Below are positions 1 through 8,100 of a stretch of 64,000 nt of DNA, one piece after another. Origin of the DNA: RPQJ01 sp963778185 (lineage in GTDB: Bacteria; Pseudomonadota; Gammaproteobacteria; Steroidobacterales; Steroidobacteraceae). The stretch covers positions 868,001 through 932,000 of the forward strand of contig CAVZTF010000003.1 in NCBI GenBank assembly GCA_963778185.1. Reading direction: 5' to 3'. The notes beneath the pieces were generated by a model. The model did not search any database. It was not told the DNA's origin and worked only from the letters and a program-made list of their open reading frames with translations. Positions within the stretch are counted from its first letter, which is position 1. The number at the start of each line of letters is the position of its first letter. A program made the position numbers and the translations under genes.

Positions 1-149
1 TCCTGCTCGGCCGCGCCCCGCTCAGCGGCAGCTGCGGGGGCCTGAACAAGCTCGGGATACGCAAGGACTGCAGCTGCGAGGCGCCCTGCCCGCGCCGCCG
101 GCGCGAGCTCGAACGCCTCGCGGCCGCGAACGGGAACAGCGCACCATGA
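1..149 (+). CDS. nqrM: NqrM-like (DUF539) maturation protein, 3' end only
   Basis: The last 48 residues of a gene that begins before the window are visible, ending in a TGA at 147-149 that overlaps the next ATG (ATGA). The piece reads GRAPLSGSCGGLNKLGIRKD followed by a CxCxxxC cluster, then an Arg-rich tail. This GSCGGL...LGI...C-x-C-x-P-C pattern is the hallmark of DUF539/NqrM, a small one-helix membrane protein. It is needed to mature the iron centre of Na+-translocating NADH:quinone reductase (NQR). Four cysteines, at residues 11, 23, 25 and 29 of the fragment, are present. nqrM normally sits at the end of an nqrABCDEF-apbE operon, so an nqr operon just upstream is a reasonable inference but is not visible here. 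Confidence 0.8.
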   Translation, partial: LLGRAPLSGSCGGLNKLGIRKDCSCEAPCPRRRRELERLAAANGNSAP

Positions 150-592
150 CCGTCAAGCGCGCCGCCAAGGCCCGCGACTACATGGCGAGGAACCTCGTCA
201 CGCTGTCGCCGGAGATGGACGTCCTCCACGCCATCGCGATCTTCGTCGAGAAGCAGATTTCCGGCGCCCCGGTACTGGACCGGTTCGGCAACCTGGTCGG
301 CATGCTGTCGGAGAAGGACTGCATGCGCATCGCGCTCACGGCCGGCTACTACGGCGAATGGGGGGGCCGCGTGCAGGAGTACATGCACGCGCCGGTGACC
401 ACCATCGACGCCGACATGCCGATCTTCGAGGTGGCCCAGCTCTTCGCCGAGCGCGAGTTCCGCCGCTACCCGGTCACCGAGGACGCGCGCCTCGTGGGCC
501 AGATCAGCCGCAGCGACGTACTGCGGGCGCTGCAGGAGCTGGCCGGGGCCGCGGCCGACCTGCGCACGACCGTCCCCGGGACGGGCGCGTAG
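146..592 (+). CDS. CBS-domain pair protein
   Basis: This 148-residue soluble protein is made almost entirely of two CBS domains, at about residues 11-66 and 78-136. They form a Bateman module, which typically binds adenosine nucleotides. Typical CBS signatures are visible (DYMARNLVTLSPEMD at the start; GRVQEYMHAP...TIDADMPIFEVAQLF in the second). No catalytic or membrane domain is attached, so it is probably a stand-alone sensor or regulatory subunit. Its ATG overlaps the stop of the NqrM-like gene, so the two are probably cotranslated. The partner is unknown; regulation of a neighbouring respiratory enzyme is only a guess from position. Confidence 0.85.
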   Translation: MTVKRAAKARDYMARNLVTLSPEMDVLHAIAIFVEKQISGAPVLDRFGNLVGMLSEKDCMRIALTAGYYGEWGGRVQEYMHAPVTTIDADMPIFEVAQLFAEREFRRYPVTEDARLVGQISRSDVLRALQELAGAAADLRTTVPGTGA

Positions 593-628
593 GGGTTTTC
601 CTCGGGATCACAGCCGCCGTTGCATGAA

Positions 629-634
629 TATAGT
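629..634 (+). promoter_or_regulatory. possible -10 element ahead of nuoA
   Basis: TATAGT lies 28 bases upstream of the nuoA ATG, in the only non-coding gap (593-661) before the complex I operon. No convincing -35 box sits 17 bases upstream, so this is a weak candidate. The operon needs a promoter near here unless it is read through from the upstream genes. Confidence 0.25.
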
Positions 635-661
635 CCGCTCCCAGTGCGACTCGATGCGGCT

Positions 662-1027
662 ATGAACGCCTACCTCTCATTCCTGCTCTACCTGCTCGCG
701 ATCCTGGGGTTCGTGGCGGTCACGCTGTGGCTCAACAAGGTCGTCGGGCCGAAGCCCGAGCCCACGGCGCTCAAGCTCGAGCCCTTCGAGTGCGGGGCGA
801 CCCCGGTGGAGCAGTCGAACGTCAAGGCCGTGCCGGTGAAGTACTACGCCCTCGCCGTGGTCTTCATCCTCTTCGACCTGGAGACCGTATTCCTCTTCAT
901 CTGGGCGCTGGCTGCGCAGCCGCTCACCGCCGCGCTCGTGGCCGCCTTCGCGGTGTTCACCGTGCTGCTGGTCGTGATCATGCTGTACGTCTGGCGGACG
1001 GGGCTCCTGGAGGAGGTGACGCGGTGA
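662..1027 (+). CDS. nuoA: NADH-quinone oxidoreductase subunit A
   Basis: NuoA is a 121-residue membrane subunit of complex I with three predicted helices, around residues 3-24, 62-82 and 90-113. The conserved family core KLEPFECG plus KYYALAVVFILFDLETVFLF is intact, including the Cys of the quinone-site loop and the acidic residues of helix 2. I chose ATG 662 because the family starts with a hydrophobic helix right after Met. A TTG 42 bases upstream would only add a polar tail. It is the first gene of a nuoA-N operon. Its stop overlaps the GTG of nuoB. Confidence 0.95.
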   Translation: MNAYLSFLLYLLAILGFVAVTLWLNKVVGPKPEPTALKLEPFECGATPVEQSNVKAVPVKYYALAVVFILFDLETVFLFIWALAAQPLTAALVAAFAVFTVLLVVIMLYVWRTGLLEEVTR

Positions 1028-1527
1028 ACACGACCCCGGCCCCGCACCAGCCCAGCGCCGCCTTCGAGTACCTGACGACCAAGAAGGACGAGTTCGTCGG
1101 CTGGGCACGCAAGTTCTCGCTGTTCCCCTACCCGTTCGTCACGGCCTGCTGCGCCATGGAGTTCATGTCGGTGAGCTCCACGCTCTACGACACCGATCGT
1201 TTCGGGGCCGCGCTGCCGCGCTTCACGCCGCGCCAGTCCGACCTGCTGATGGTCGTGGGCACGGTGACCCACAAGCAGGCGCCGATCCTGCTCAAGGTCT
1301 ACGAGCAGATGTGCGAACCGAAGTGGGTCATCGCCTTTGGCGTGTGCGCCTCGAGCGGCGGCTTCTACAACAACTACGCCGCCCTGCAGGGGATCGACAG
1401 GATCATCCCGGTGGACCTCTACATCCCCGGCTGTCCGCCGCGGCCCGAGATGGTCATCGACGGCATCATGAAGCTGCAGGACCGCATCGCGCGGGAGCGG
1501 CACCCGATCATCAACAAGGACTTCTGA
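1024..1527 (+). CDS. nuoB: NADH-quinone oxidoreductase subunit B
   Basis: This is the 167-residue subunit that carries the last iron-sulfur cluster, N2, next to the quinone. The four N2 ligands are all present: the tandem Cys42-Cys43 (ACCAMEF), Cys108 (GVCASSGG) and Cys137 (PGCPPRPE). The start is GTG 1024, overlapping the nuoA stop by 3 bases. An ATG far upstream in the same frame is excluded because it lies inside nuoA. The length fits the family. It is part of the peripheral arm with NuoC, D and I. Confidence 0.96.
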   Translation: MNTTPAPHQPSAAFEYLTTKKDEFVGWARKFSLFPYPFVTACCAMEFMSVSSTLYDTDRFGAALPRFTPRQSDLLMVVGTVTHKQAPILLKVYEQMCEPKWVIAFGVCASSGGFYNNYAALQGIDRIIPVDLYIPGCPPRPEMVIDGIMKLQDRIARERHPIINKDF

Positions 1528-1529
1528 CG

Positions 1530-2003
1530 GTGAGCGAAGGAGTCTTCGAGACGGTTCGCGCAGGCCTCGCCGCCCTGGTCCAGGAGGCGGCGGTGGCGCA
1601 CGGCATCCTGGCATTCACCCTCGAGCCCGCGAGTCTCGGCGAGGTCGCCCGCCGGCTGAAGGACTCCTTCGGCTTCGACATGCTGCTCGACGTCACGGCC
1701 GTCGACTGGCCGGAGCGCACGCCGCGCTTCGACGTCGTCCACCACTTCTACTCGACGCAGCACCGGGTGCGGGTGCGCGTCAAGACCCGCGTGCCGGAGT
1801 CGGATCCCACGGTGGACACGCTGGTGCCGCTCTACGGCTCGGCGCGCTACATGGAGCGCGAGTGCCACGAGATGTACGGCATCGCCTTCCGCGGCAACGA
1901 GGACCTGCGGCCGATCCTGCTCTACGAGGGCTTCGTCGGCCACCCGCTGCGCAAGGACTACCCGAAGCAGCGCGAACAGCCGCTGGTGCCCTACCGGAAG
2001 TGA
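1530..2003 (+). CDS. nuoC: NADH-quinone oxidoreductase subunit C
   Basis: NuoC is a 157-residue peripheral-arm subunit, here a separate gene rather than fused to nuoD as in E. coli. The 30-kDa family signature is clear: YGSARYMERECHEMYGIAF, then the C-terminal RKDYPKQ motif. It is at the short end of the family range because the N-terminal region is compact. The GTG at 1530 follows the nuoB stop by two bases, and the first in-frame ATG is too far downstream to be credible. nuoD starts one base after its stop. Confidence 0.93.
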   Translation: MSEGVFETVRAGLAALVQEAAVAHGILAFTLEPASLGEVARRLKDSFGFDMLLDVTAVDWPERTPRFDVVHHFYSTQHRVRVRVKTRVPESDPTVDTLVPLYGSARYMERECHEMYGIAFRGNEDLRPILLYEGFVGHPLRKDYPKQREQPLVPYRK

Positions 2004-2004
2004 C

Positions 2005-3231
2005 ATGACCCGCCCGAGCGCCACGCTGCCGAACCCGATCCGGCCCGCCTTCGACAAGGGCGCGACCGAAGGCTCGGTGATCGTCAACATCGGGCCCTCG
2101 CACCCCGCGACGCACGGCACCATCCAGATCGTGGCCGAGCTCTCGGGCGAGCGTGTCATCCGAACCGACGTGCACTGCGGCTACCTGCACCGGGGATTCG
2201 AAAAGGAGTGCGAGTCGCACACCTGGCACAACCTCATTCCCTACGTGGACCGGCTCAACTACTGCTCGGCGCTGATCAACGACTTCGCGTACTGCGAGGC
2301 GGTCGAGAAGCTGATGGGGATCGAGATCACTCCGCGCTGCCGCCACCTGCGCACGCTGCTCTCGGAGTACTCGCGCATCGCCGACCACCTGACCTGCATC
2401 GCCGCCGCGCTCATGGAACTCGGCGCGATGACGGCCTTCCTGTACCTCGTCACGATCCGCGACTACATCTACGAGCACATCGCCGACCTCACGGGCGCCC
2501 GGGTGACCTACAGCTTCGGCCGCATCGGCGGTCTCGCGCGCGACCTGCCCGAGGGCTGGCTGAAGCGCCTCGAGGAAATCCTGGTCGAGATGGACACCTT
2601 CACCGGCCGCGTGCACGGCCTGGTGGACCGCAACCGGATCTTCATCGACCGCATGCGCGACGTCGGCGTGCTCGGCACGGCGGAGGCCGTGAACTGGGGC
2701 TTCACCGGCCCGATCCTGCGCTCCACCGGCGCGCCGCGCGACCTGCGCAAGGACACGCCCTACCTCGCCTACCCCGAGCTCGACTTCGAGGTCCCGGTGG
2801 GCATCAAGGGCGACAACTACGACCGTTATTACGTGCGCATGCGCGAGATCGACGAGTCCGCGCACATGATCCGGCAGCTCGTCGACAGGCTGCAGCCGGG
2901 CCCGATCAACGTGGACGACCGGCGCTGCATGCTGCCCGAGAAGCACCTCGTGTACACGGAGATCGAGTCGCTCATCAACCACTTCAAGCTGATCATGGAG
3001 GGGCCGCAGGTGCCGCCCGGCGAGGTGTACTCGGCCCACGAAGGCGCGAACGGCGAGCTCGGCTTCTACATCGTCAGCGTCGGCGGCGGCGTGCCGTGGA
3101 AGGTCCACGTGCGCAGCCCGAGCTTCGTGCACATGGGCGGGGTCCATCGCATGCTCGACGGCTACCAGCTCGCGGACATCGTGCCCACCTTCGGCTCGAT
3201 GAACATGATCGGCGGGGAGTGCGATCGGTGA
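2005..3231 (+). CDS. nuoD: NADH-quinone oxidoreductase subunit D
   Basis: This 408-residue 49-kDa subunit forms the quinone-binding cavity together with NuoB and is an evolutionary relative of [NiFe]-hydrogenase large subunits. The signature GPSHPATHGTIQIV is near residue 30, with the quinone-site His in HPATHG. YVDRLNYCS, FGRIGGLARDLPEGW and the C-terminal FGSMNMIGGECDR are intact. The hydrogenase-type Cys ligands are absent, as expected. It starts one base after nuoC, and its stop overlaps the nuoE GTG. Confidence 0.97.
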   Translation: MTRPSATLPNPIRPAFDKGATEGSVIVNIGPSHPATHGTIQIVAELSGERVIRTDVHCGYLHRGFEKECESHTWHNLIPYVDRLNYCSALINDFAYCEAVEKLMGIEITPRCRHLRTLLSEYSRIADHLTCIAAALMELGAMTAFLYLVTIRDYIYEHIADLTGARVTYSFGRIGGLARDLPEGWLKRLEEILVEMDTFTGRVHGLVDRNRIFIDRMRDVGVLGTAEAVNWGFTGPILRSTGAPRDLRKDTPYLAYPELDFEVPVGIKGDNYDRYYVRMREIDESAHMIRQLVDRLQPGPINVDDRRCMLPEKHLVYTEIESLINHFKLIMEGPQVPPGEVYSAHEGANGELGFYIVSVGGGVPWKVHVRSPSFVHMGGVHRMLDGYQLADIVPTFGSMNMIGGECDR

Positions 3232-3692
3232 AGCACCTGGTCCCCGAGTTCGAGAAACTGCGCGAGCGCTTCCCGGCGGGCTTCGAGTCGTCGCTGGTAC
3301 TGCCCTGCGTGCGGCGCATCCAGGAGGACCGCGGCTACGTCGCCGACTCCGACATCGAGGAGCTCGCGGCCTACCTCGGCGTGCCGCGCATCCAGATCGA
3401 GGAAGTGCTGTCGTTCTACACGATGTTCCGCCGCAAGCCCATCGGCCGCTGGCACCTGCAGTTCTGCCACAACGTGAGCTGCTCGATGAACGGCGCCGAG
3501 AGCATCCTCGCGCACGTGGAGAAGCGCCTCGGCATCCGCCCGGGCCAGACCACGCCCGACGGCCGCTACACGCTGTCCGTCGTCGAGTGCCTGGGCTCCT
3601 GCGGCACGGCGCCGATGATGATGGTGAACGACGGCTACCACGAGAACCTGACCTTCGCGAAGGTCGACGAGCTGCTGGAGGCGTTGAAGTAG
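3228..3692 (+). CDS. nuoE: NADH-quinone oxidoreductase subunit E
   Basis: This 154-residue 24-kDa subunit has a thioredoxin-like fold and binds the [2Fe-2S] cluster N1a. The four ligands are Cys80 and Cys85 (CHNVSC) and Cys121 and Cys125 (CLGSC). The N-terminal helical region (FEKLRERFP...ALPCVRRIQEDRGYV type) matches the family. GTG 3228 overlaps the nuoD TGA, so translation is probably coupled. With NuoF it forms the NADH-oxidising tip of complex I. Confidence 0.95.
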   Translation: MKHLVPEFEKLRERFPAGFESSLVLPCVRRIQEDRGYVADSDIEELAAYLGVPRIQIEEVLSFYTMFRRKPIGRWHLQFCHNVSCSMNGAESILAHVEKRLGIRPGQTTPDGRYTLSVVECLGSCGTAPMMMVNDGYHENLTFAKVDELLEALK

Positions 3693-3694
3693 CC

Positions 3695-4993
3695 ATGCCC
3701 GGCCGCCAGCTCATCATGTCGTTCCCGGTGACCGCGACCTCGCACGAGCTCGCGGAATACCGTGCGCGCGGCGGCTACGGCGCGCTCGAGAAGGCGCTGC
3801 GGCAGATGAAGCCCGCGGACGTCACCAAGGAAGTCCTCGCCTCGGGACTGCAGGGCCGCGGCGGCGCGGCGTTCTCCATGGGCCGCAAGTGGCAGGTGAT
3901 CGTGCCGGACGACGGGCAGCCGCACTACCTGATCGCGAACGCCGACGAGGGCGAGCCGGGCACGTTCAAGGATCGCTGGATCCTCGAGAACAACCCGCAC
4001 GTGCTGCTCGAGTCGATGCTGATCGCGAGCTACGCACTGGGAGTCCGCCACTGCTTCGTCTACATCCGCGGCGAGTTCGACCTGCCCTACCGCAGGCTCG
4101 CGGGGGCGGTCGAGGAAGCCTACGCCGCCGGCTATTTCGGCGAGCACATCCTCGGCACGGATTTCTCCTGCGACATCGTGGTCTATCGCGGCGCCGGCGC
4201 GTACGTCGCCGGCGAGGCATCAGGCCTCATCGCGTCCCTCGAAGGCAAGAAGGGCTACCCGCGCAACCGCCCGCCGCGGTTGACGGTGCGGGGGCTCTAC
4301 CAGCGCCCGACGGTGGTCAACAACGTCGAGTCGCTGTCGAACATTGCCTGGATCATCGCGCACGGCGCCGCGGCCTACAAGGAAGTCGGCACGCCGAAGA
4401 GCCCGGGCACGCGGCTCTTTTCGGTCTCCGGCCACGTCAACCGCCCGGGCGTCTACGAGGTCGAGCTCGGCTACCCGTGGATGAAGTTCCTCGAGGAGGA
4501 CTGCGACGGAATTCCCGGCGGGCGCGCCATCAAGTGCGTGGTGCCGGGCGGCGTGTCATCCAAGGTACTGACGGGCACCGACATCAAGGACCTCGTGCTG
4601 TCGCACGAGGCGCTGTGGGACGTGGGCTCCACGCTCGGCTCGGGCGGCATGATCGTGATCGCCGAGGGCACCTGCATGGTGAGCCTGCTGCAGGTCATCC
4701 TGCGCTTCTACCACCACGAGTCCTGCGGCCAGTGCACGCCCTGCCGGCACGGCACTGGCTGGATGCACCGGATCATCGACCGCATCGTGGCGGGCGACGG
4801 CCGGCCGGAGGACATCGAGCGGCTCTACTACATCTCGAAGTTCAACGACGGCACGACGATCTGCGGGCTCGGGGACGCGGCGGGCTACGCCTGCAGCGGC
4901 ATCCTCGACAAGTTCCGCGACGAGTTCGAGTACTTCATCGAGCACAAGCGCTCGCGTTTCGGCGGAAACCTGGAATGCCTGAGATCTTCATAA
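3695..4993 (+). CDS. nuoF: NADH-quinone oxidoreductase subunit F (NADH/FMN subunit)
   Basis: This 432-residue subunit binds NADH, FMN and the [4Fe-4S] cluster N3. Visible motifs are GRGGAAFSMGRKW (NADH/FMN loop, residues 54-66), NADEGEPGTFKDR (FMN) and the N3 ligands Cys344, Cys347, Cys350 and Cys390. One oddity is that the normally strict GEET loop reads GEAS at residues 173-176. Ala175 therefore takes the place of E. coli Glu183, a residue known to help exclude NADPH. ATG 3695 follows the nuoE stop by two bases, and an alternative Met lies seven codons in. The 3' end overlaps nuoG by 19 bases. Confidence 0.96.
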   Translation: MPGRQLIMSFPVTATSHELAEYRARGGYGALEKALRQMKPADVTKEVLASGLQGRGGAAFSMGRKWQVIVPDDGQPHYLIANADEGEPGTFKDRWILENNPHVLLESMLIASYALGVRHCFVYIRGEFDLPYRRLAGAVEEAYAAGYFGEHILGTDFSCDIVVYRGAGAYVAGEASGLIASLEGKKGYPRNRPPRLTVRGLYQRPTVVNNVESLSNIAWIIAHGAAAYKEVGTPKSPGTRLFSVSGHVNRPGVYEVELGYPWMKFLEEDCDGIPGGRAIKCVVPGGVSSKVLTGTDIKDLVLSHEALWDVGSTLGSGGMIVIAEGTCMVSLLQVILRFYHHESCGQCTPCRHGTGWMHRIIDRIVAGDGRPEDIERLYYISKFNDGTTICGLGDAAGYACSGILDKFRDEFEYFIEHKRSRFGGNLECLRSS

Positions 4994-6408
4994 ACGGTCA
5001 GGCCATCGAGGCGGGCGCGGACCAGACCGTGATGCAGGTCGCGCGCGAGCACGGCGTGTACATCCCGTACTTCTGCTGGCATCCGCAGCTCTCGGTGGTC
5101 GGCAACTGCCGCATGTGTCTGGTGGAGGTGGAAGGCCGGGGCCTCGACATCGCCTGCAACATGCCGGTGAGCGCGGGCATGAAGGTCTTCACCGAGTCCG
5201 ACGACGTGAAGGCGCACCGCAAGGCGATCCTGCAGTTCATCACGCTCAACCACCCGGTGGACTGCGGCATCTGCGACAAGGCGGGCGAGTGCACGCTGCA
5301 GGACTACCACTACACCTACAACGGCGCGGCTTCGCTCTCGCTCGACGAGAAGGTGCGCTCGACGAAGTTCTACAACCTGTCGAACCGCATCCTGCTCGAC
5401 AACGAGCGCTGCATCCTCTGCCTGCGCTGCACGCGCTTCACGCACGAGGTCTCCAGGTCCATGGCGCTCGGCGTCGAGCGCCGCGGCGACGTCGCCAACA
5501 TCCGCCCCGTCGAGGACCGCCCGCTCAGCGAGGACCCGTACTCCGACAACATCATCGACATCTGCCCGGTCGGCGCGCTGCTCTCGCGGCAGTTCCTGCA
5601 CAAGGCGCGCGTCTGGTACCTGAAACCCACGCCCTCCGTGTGCCCGGGCTGCGAGCGCGGCTGCACCATCCAGGTCTGGCACCGCAAGCCCGAGTGGTTC
5701 CTCAGGTCGCTCGACCAGCGGCAGAACACCAGCATTGCGCGCATCACCCCGCTCGAGAACCCGGCCGTGAACGGCCCGTGGATCTGCAACAAGGGGCGCG
5801 ACCTCGCCCGCATCTTCGAGCGGGCCCGCGCCGAGCAGGCGATGCTCAAGGGCCAGCCGGTGGAGCTGGCGATCGCCATCGACAACGCCAGGCGGCTGAT
5901 CGGCGCGGCGCGCCACCCGGCGGCGCTGGTCTCGACCTGGGGCTCGAACGAGGAACTCGAGTCCTTCAAGGCGAAGCTCGGCGAGGTGTTCCACTGCTTC
6001 GTGAAGCGCGACTGGCAGCCCGAGGAAGGCGAGCGCATCGAGGACGACCTTCTCATCCGGGCGGACAAGAACCCCAACTCGGCGAAGGCGCGCGAGCTGT
6101 TCCACGACTCGGGCGAGCCGTCCTTCCATGCCGGGACCGACCTCGTGCTGGTCTGGGGAGAGGGCTGCGACTTCGCCACGCTGCCGCGCGGCGCCAGGGT
6201 GATCTACCTAAATTCCTACCTCGCGCCCGAGAACGGCCACGCCGACGTGTTCCTGCCGATCAGCATCCAGACGGAGCGCAGCGGCCACTACACGAACTTC
6301 CAGGGGACGGTGAGCGCGTTCGAGCCGTGCTTCCCGAAGAAGGACACGGTCGTGGACGCCGAAGCCCTGTTCGCGGCGCTCGCCGCGCCTGCACGAGGCC
6401 ACCCGTGA
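4975..6408 (+). CDS. nuoG: NADH-quinone oxidoreductase subunit G, short form
   Basis: This 477-residue subunit carries several clusters. N1b ligands are Cys34, 45, 48 and 61. N5 ligands are His93, Cys97, 100 and 106. N4 ligands are Cys146, 149, 152 and 197. An N7-type set, Cys223, 226, 230 and 271, is also present. The molybdopterin-oxidoreductase-like C-terminal part is strongly shortened: after about residue 275 only an early segment and a terminal ADVFLP...GHYTNFQGTVS segment remain, whereas many homologues run to 680-900 residues. The flanking genes overlap normally (start inside nuoF, stop overlapping nuoH), so the short form looks native rather than a broken gene. Confidence 0.93.
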   Translation: MPEIFINGQAIEAGADQTVMQVAREHGVYIPYFCWHPQLSVVGNCRMCLVEVEGRGLDIACNMPVSAGMKVFTESDDVKAHRKAILQFITLNHPVDCGICDKAGECTLQDYHYTYNGAASLSLDEKVRSTKFYNLSNRILLDNERCILCLRCTRFTHEVSRSMALGVERRGDVANIRPVEDRPLSEDPYSDNIIDICPVGALLSRQFLHKARVWYLKPTPSVCPGCERGCTIQVWHRKPEWFLRSLDQRQNTSIARITPLENPAVNGPWICNKGRDLARIFERARAEQAMLKGQPVELAIAIDNARRLIGAARHPAALVSTWGSNEELESFKAKLGEVFHCFVKRDWQPEEGERIEDDLLIRADKNPNSAKARELFHDSGEPSFHAGTDLVLVWGEGCDFATLPRGARVIYLNSYLAPENGHADVFLPISIQTERSGHYTNFQGTVSAFEPCFPKKDTVVDAEALFAALAAPARGHP

Positions 6409-7508
6409 TGCAGGGCCTGGTCGTCACGCTGGTCTACATCGCCTATGCGCTCGGCGTGCTGCTCACCTTCGGCGCCGTGCTGACCTGGGTCGAGCGCAAG
6501 CAGGCCGCGATCATGTCGGACCGCATCGGGGCCAACCGCGCCTACCTGCGCATCCCCTTCACCCAGGTGAAGCTGATCTGGCTGGGCCTGTTCCACGGCA
6601 TGGCCGACGGACTGAAGCTGCTGCTCAAGGAAGACTTCAAGCCCGTCGCCTACGACCAGCTCGCCTACACCCTCGGGCCCTGGGTGACCTTCGTGCCGGT
6701 GATGCTGGTGTTCGCCGTGATCCCCTTCGGTGGCACGCTGGTGGTCGGTGGGCAGTCCTACCCGATGCAGATCGCGCCGCTCGACGCGGGCCTGCTGATC
6801 GTCTTCGCGTTCAGCGGCATCTCCATCATCGGCGCGATGCTCGCGGGCTGGTCGTCGGCGAACAAGTTCTCGCTGCTCGGCGCGCTGCGCGCGGGCGCGC
6901 AACTCATATCCTACGAGCTGGTCATGGGACTCACCGTGCTGGGCCTGCTCCTGATCTACGGCACGGTCGACCTCGACGCGATGGTCCGGCAGCAGTCCGG
7001 CACCGTGCTCGGCTTCCTGCCGGCGTGGGGTATCTTCTACCAGCCGCTCGCGGCGATCCTGTTCCTCACTGCGGGCATCGCCGAGAACAAGCGCATCCCG
7101 TTCGACCTGCCCGAGGCCGAGTCGGAACTGATCTCGGGCTACTTCACCGAGTACAGCGCGATGAAGCAGGGCATGTTCATGCTCGGCGAGTTCATCGAGA
7201 TCGCGATCATCGCGGCGCTGTTCACCACCCTGTTCCTCGGCGGCTACAACCTGCCGTGGATGACGGACGCGGGTTTCGTCTTTCCGGGTGGCCACGTGGT
7301 CAATATGAGCCACGGCGCGGTCGTCGCCACGCAGATGATCACGTTCCTCGCCAAGGTGTTCCTGCTCTGCAGCTTCCAGATCCTGGTGCGCTGGACCTTC
7401 CCGCGCTTCCGCTGGGACCAGCTGCTGCGCTTCGCGTGGAAGTTCCTGCTGCCGCTTGCCATCGCCAACCTCGTCGTGACCGTGGCCGCGGTCTGGGCGC
7501 TCACCTGA
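6408..7508 (+). CDS. nuoH: NADH-quinone oxidoreductase subunit H
   Basis: This 366-residue membrane subunit with about eight helices connects the quinone cavity to the proton-pumping arm. The family motifs are present: VERKQAAIMSDRIGANRA after helix 1, and the loop AENKRIPFDLPEAESELISGYFTEYS with its conserved acidic residues. ATG 6408 overlaps the nuoG stop (TGATG). Spacing to nuoI is ten bases. Confidence 0.97.
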   Translation: MQGLVVTLVYIAYALGVLLTFGAVLTWVERKQAAIMSDRIGANRAYLRIPFTQVKLIWLGLFHGMADGLKLLLKEDFKPVAYDQLAYTLGPWVTFVPVMLVFAVIPFGGTLVVGGQSYPMQIAPLDAGLLIVFAFSGISIIGAMLAGWSSANKFSLLGALRAGAQLISYELVMGLTVLGLLLIYGTVDLDAMVRQQSGTVLGFLPAWGIFYQPLAAILFLTAGIAENKRIPFDLPEAESELISGYFTEYSAMKQGMFMLGEFIEIAIIAALFTTLFLGGYNLPWMTDAGFVFPGGHVVNMSHGAVVATQMITFLAKVFLLCSFQILVRWTFPRFRWDQLLRFAWKFLLPLAIANLVVTVAAVWALT

Positions 7509-7518
7509 GGACGCGACA

Positions 7519-8100
7519 GTGAGCACCCGCAAGCCCTACGTCCGCCGCAAGTACTGGAACGAGCCCGAGATGGGCTGGTGGGAGCGCGCCTACGTCTTCG
7601 AGGTCGGGCGCGGGCTGGCGATCACGGGCGGCGTATTCCTGCGCAACATGTGGAAATGGGTGACGGGGCGCAAGGGCGCCCTGACGGCCTACTACCCCGA
7701 GGAGATCCGCGCCGACTACGCCGCCGGCAACCGCGGCAAGCACGTCCTCACGCAGCGTCCGGACGGCCGCCCGCAGTGCGTCGCCTGCAACATGTGCGCG
7801 ACGGTCTGCCCGGCGCAGGTGATCGAGATCGACGCGGCCTTCGACCCGGACGATCCCGCGCACCCGAAGTACCCGTCGCGCTTCGAGATCGACTATTCCC
7901 GCTGCGTGTTCTGCGGGCTGTGCGTCGAGGCATGCCCCGAGGACGCGATCCGCATGGTCAAGGAAACGCCGGGATTCCCGGGCTTCGACCGCGACCGCAT
8001 GTGGATAGGCCGGGAAGAACTCCTGACCTGGAAACCGCAGCAGGACGTCGCCAAGCCCTACCCGCTGCCGGGCGGCGGGACGACCGGGGGCGCGCCATGA
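7519..8100 (+). CDS. nuoI: NADH-quinone oxidoreductase subunit I
   Basis: This 193-residue 8Fe ferredoxin-like subunit binds clusters N6a and N6b. The first motif is Cys87-xx-Cys90-xx-Cys93-xxx-Cys97 (CVACNMCATVCP). The second is Cys129-xx-Cys132-xx-Cys135-xxx-Cys139 (CVFCGLCVEACP). The N terminus (about 60 residues) carries the amphipathic helix that lies on the membrane. The start is GTG 7519, with GGACG just upstream. The stop overlaps the nuoJ ATG (ATGA). Confidence 0.96.
   Translation: MSTRKPYVRRKYWNEPEMGWWERAYVFEVGRGLAITGGVFLRNMWKWVTGRKGALTAYYPEEIRADYAAGNRGKHVLTQRPDGRPQCVACNMCATVCPAQVIEIDAAFDPDDPAHPKYPSRFEIDYSRCVFCGLCVEACPEDAIRMVKETPGFPGFDRDRMWIGREELLTWKPQQDVAKPYPLPGGGTTGGAP

Noticed and set aside
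1530..2003. NuoC looked truncated at 157 residues
   Set aside because: Both family motifs and both ends are present and the neighbouring genes abut it correctly, so it is simply a compact form.
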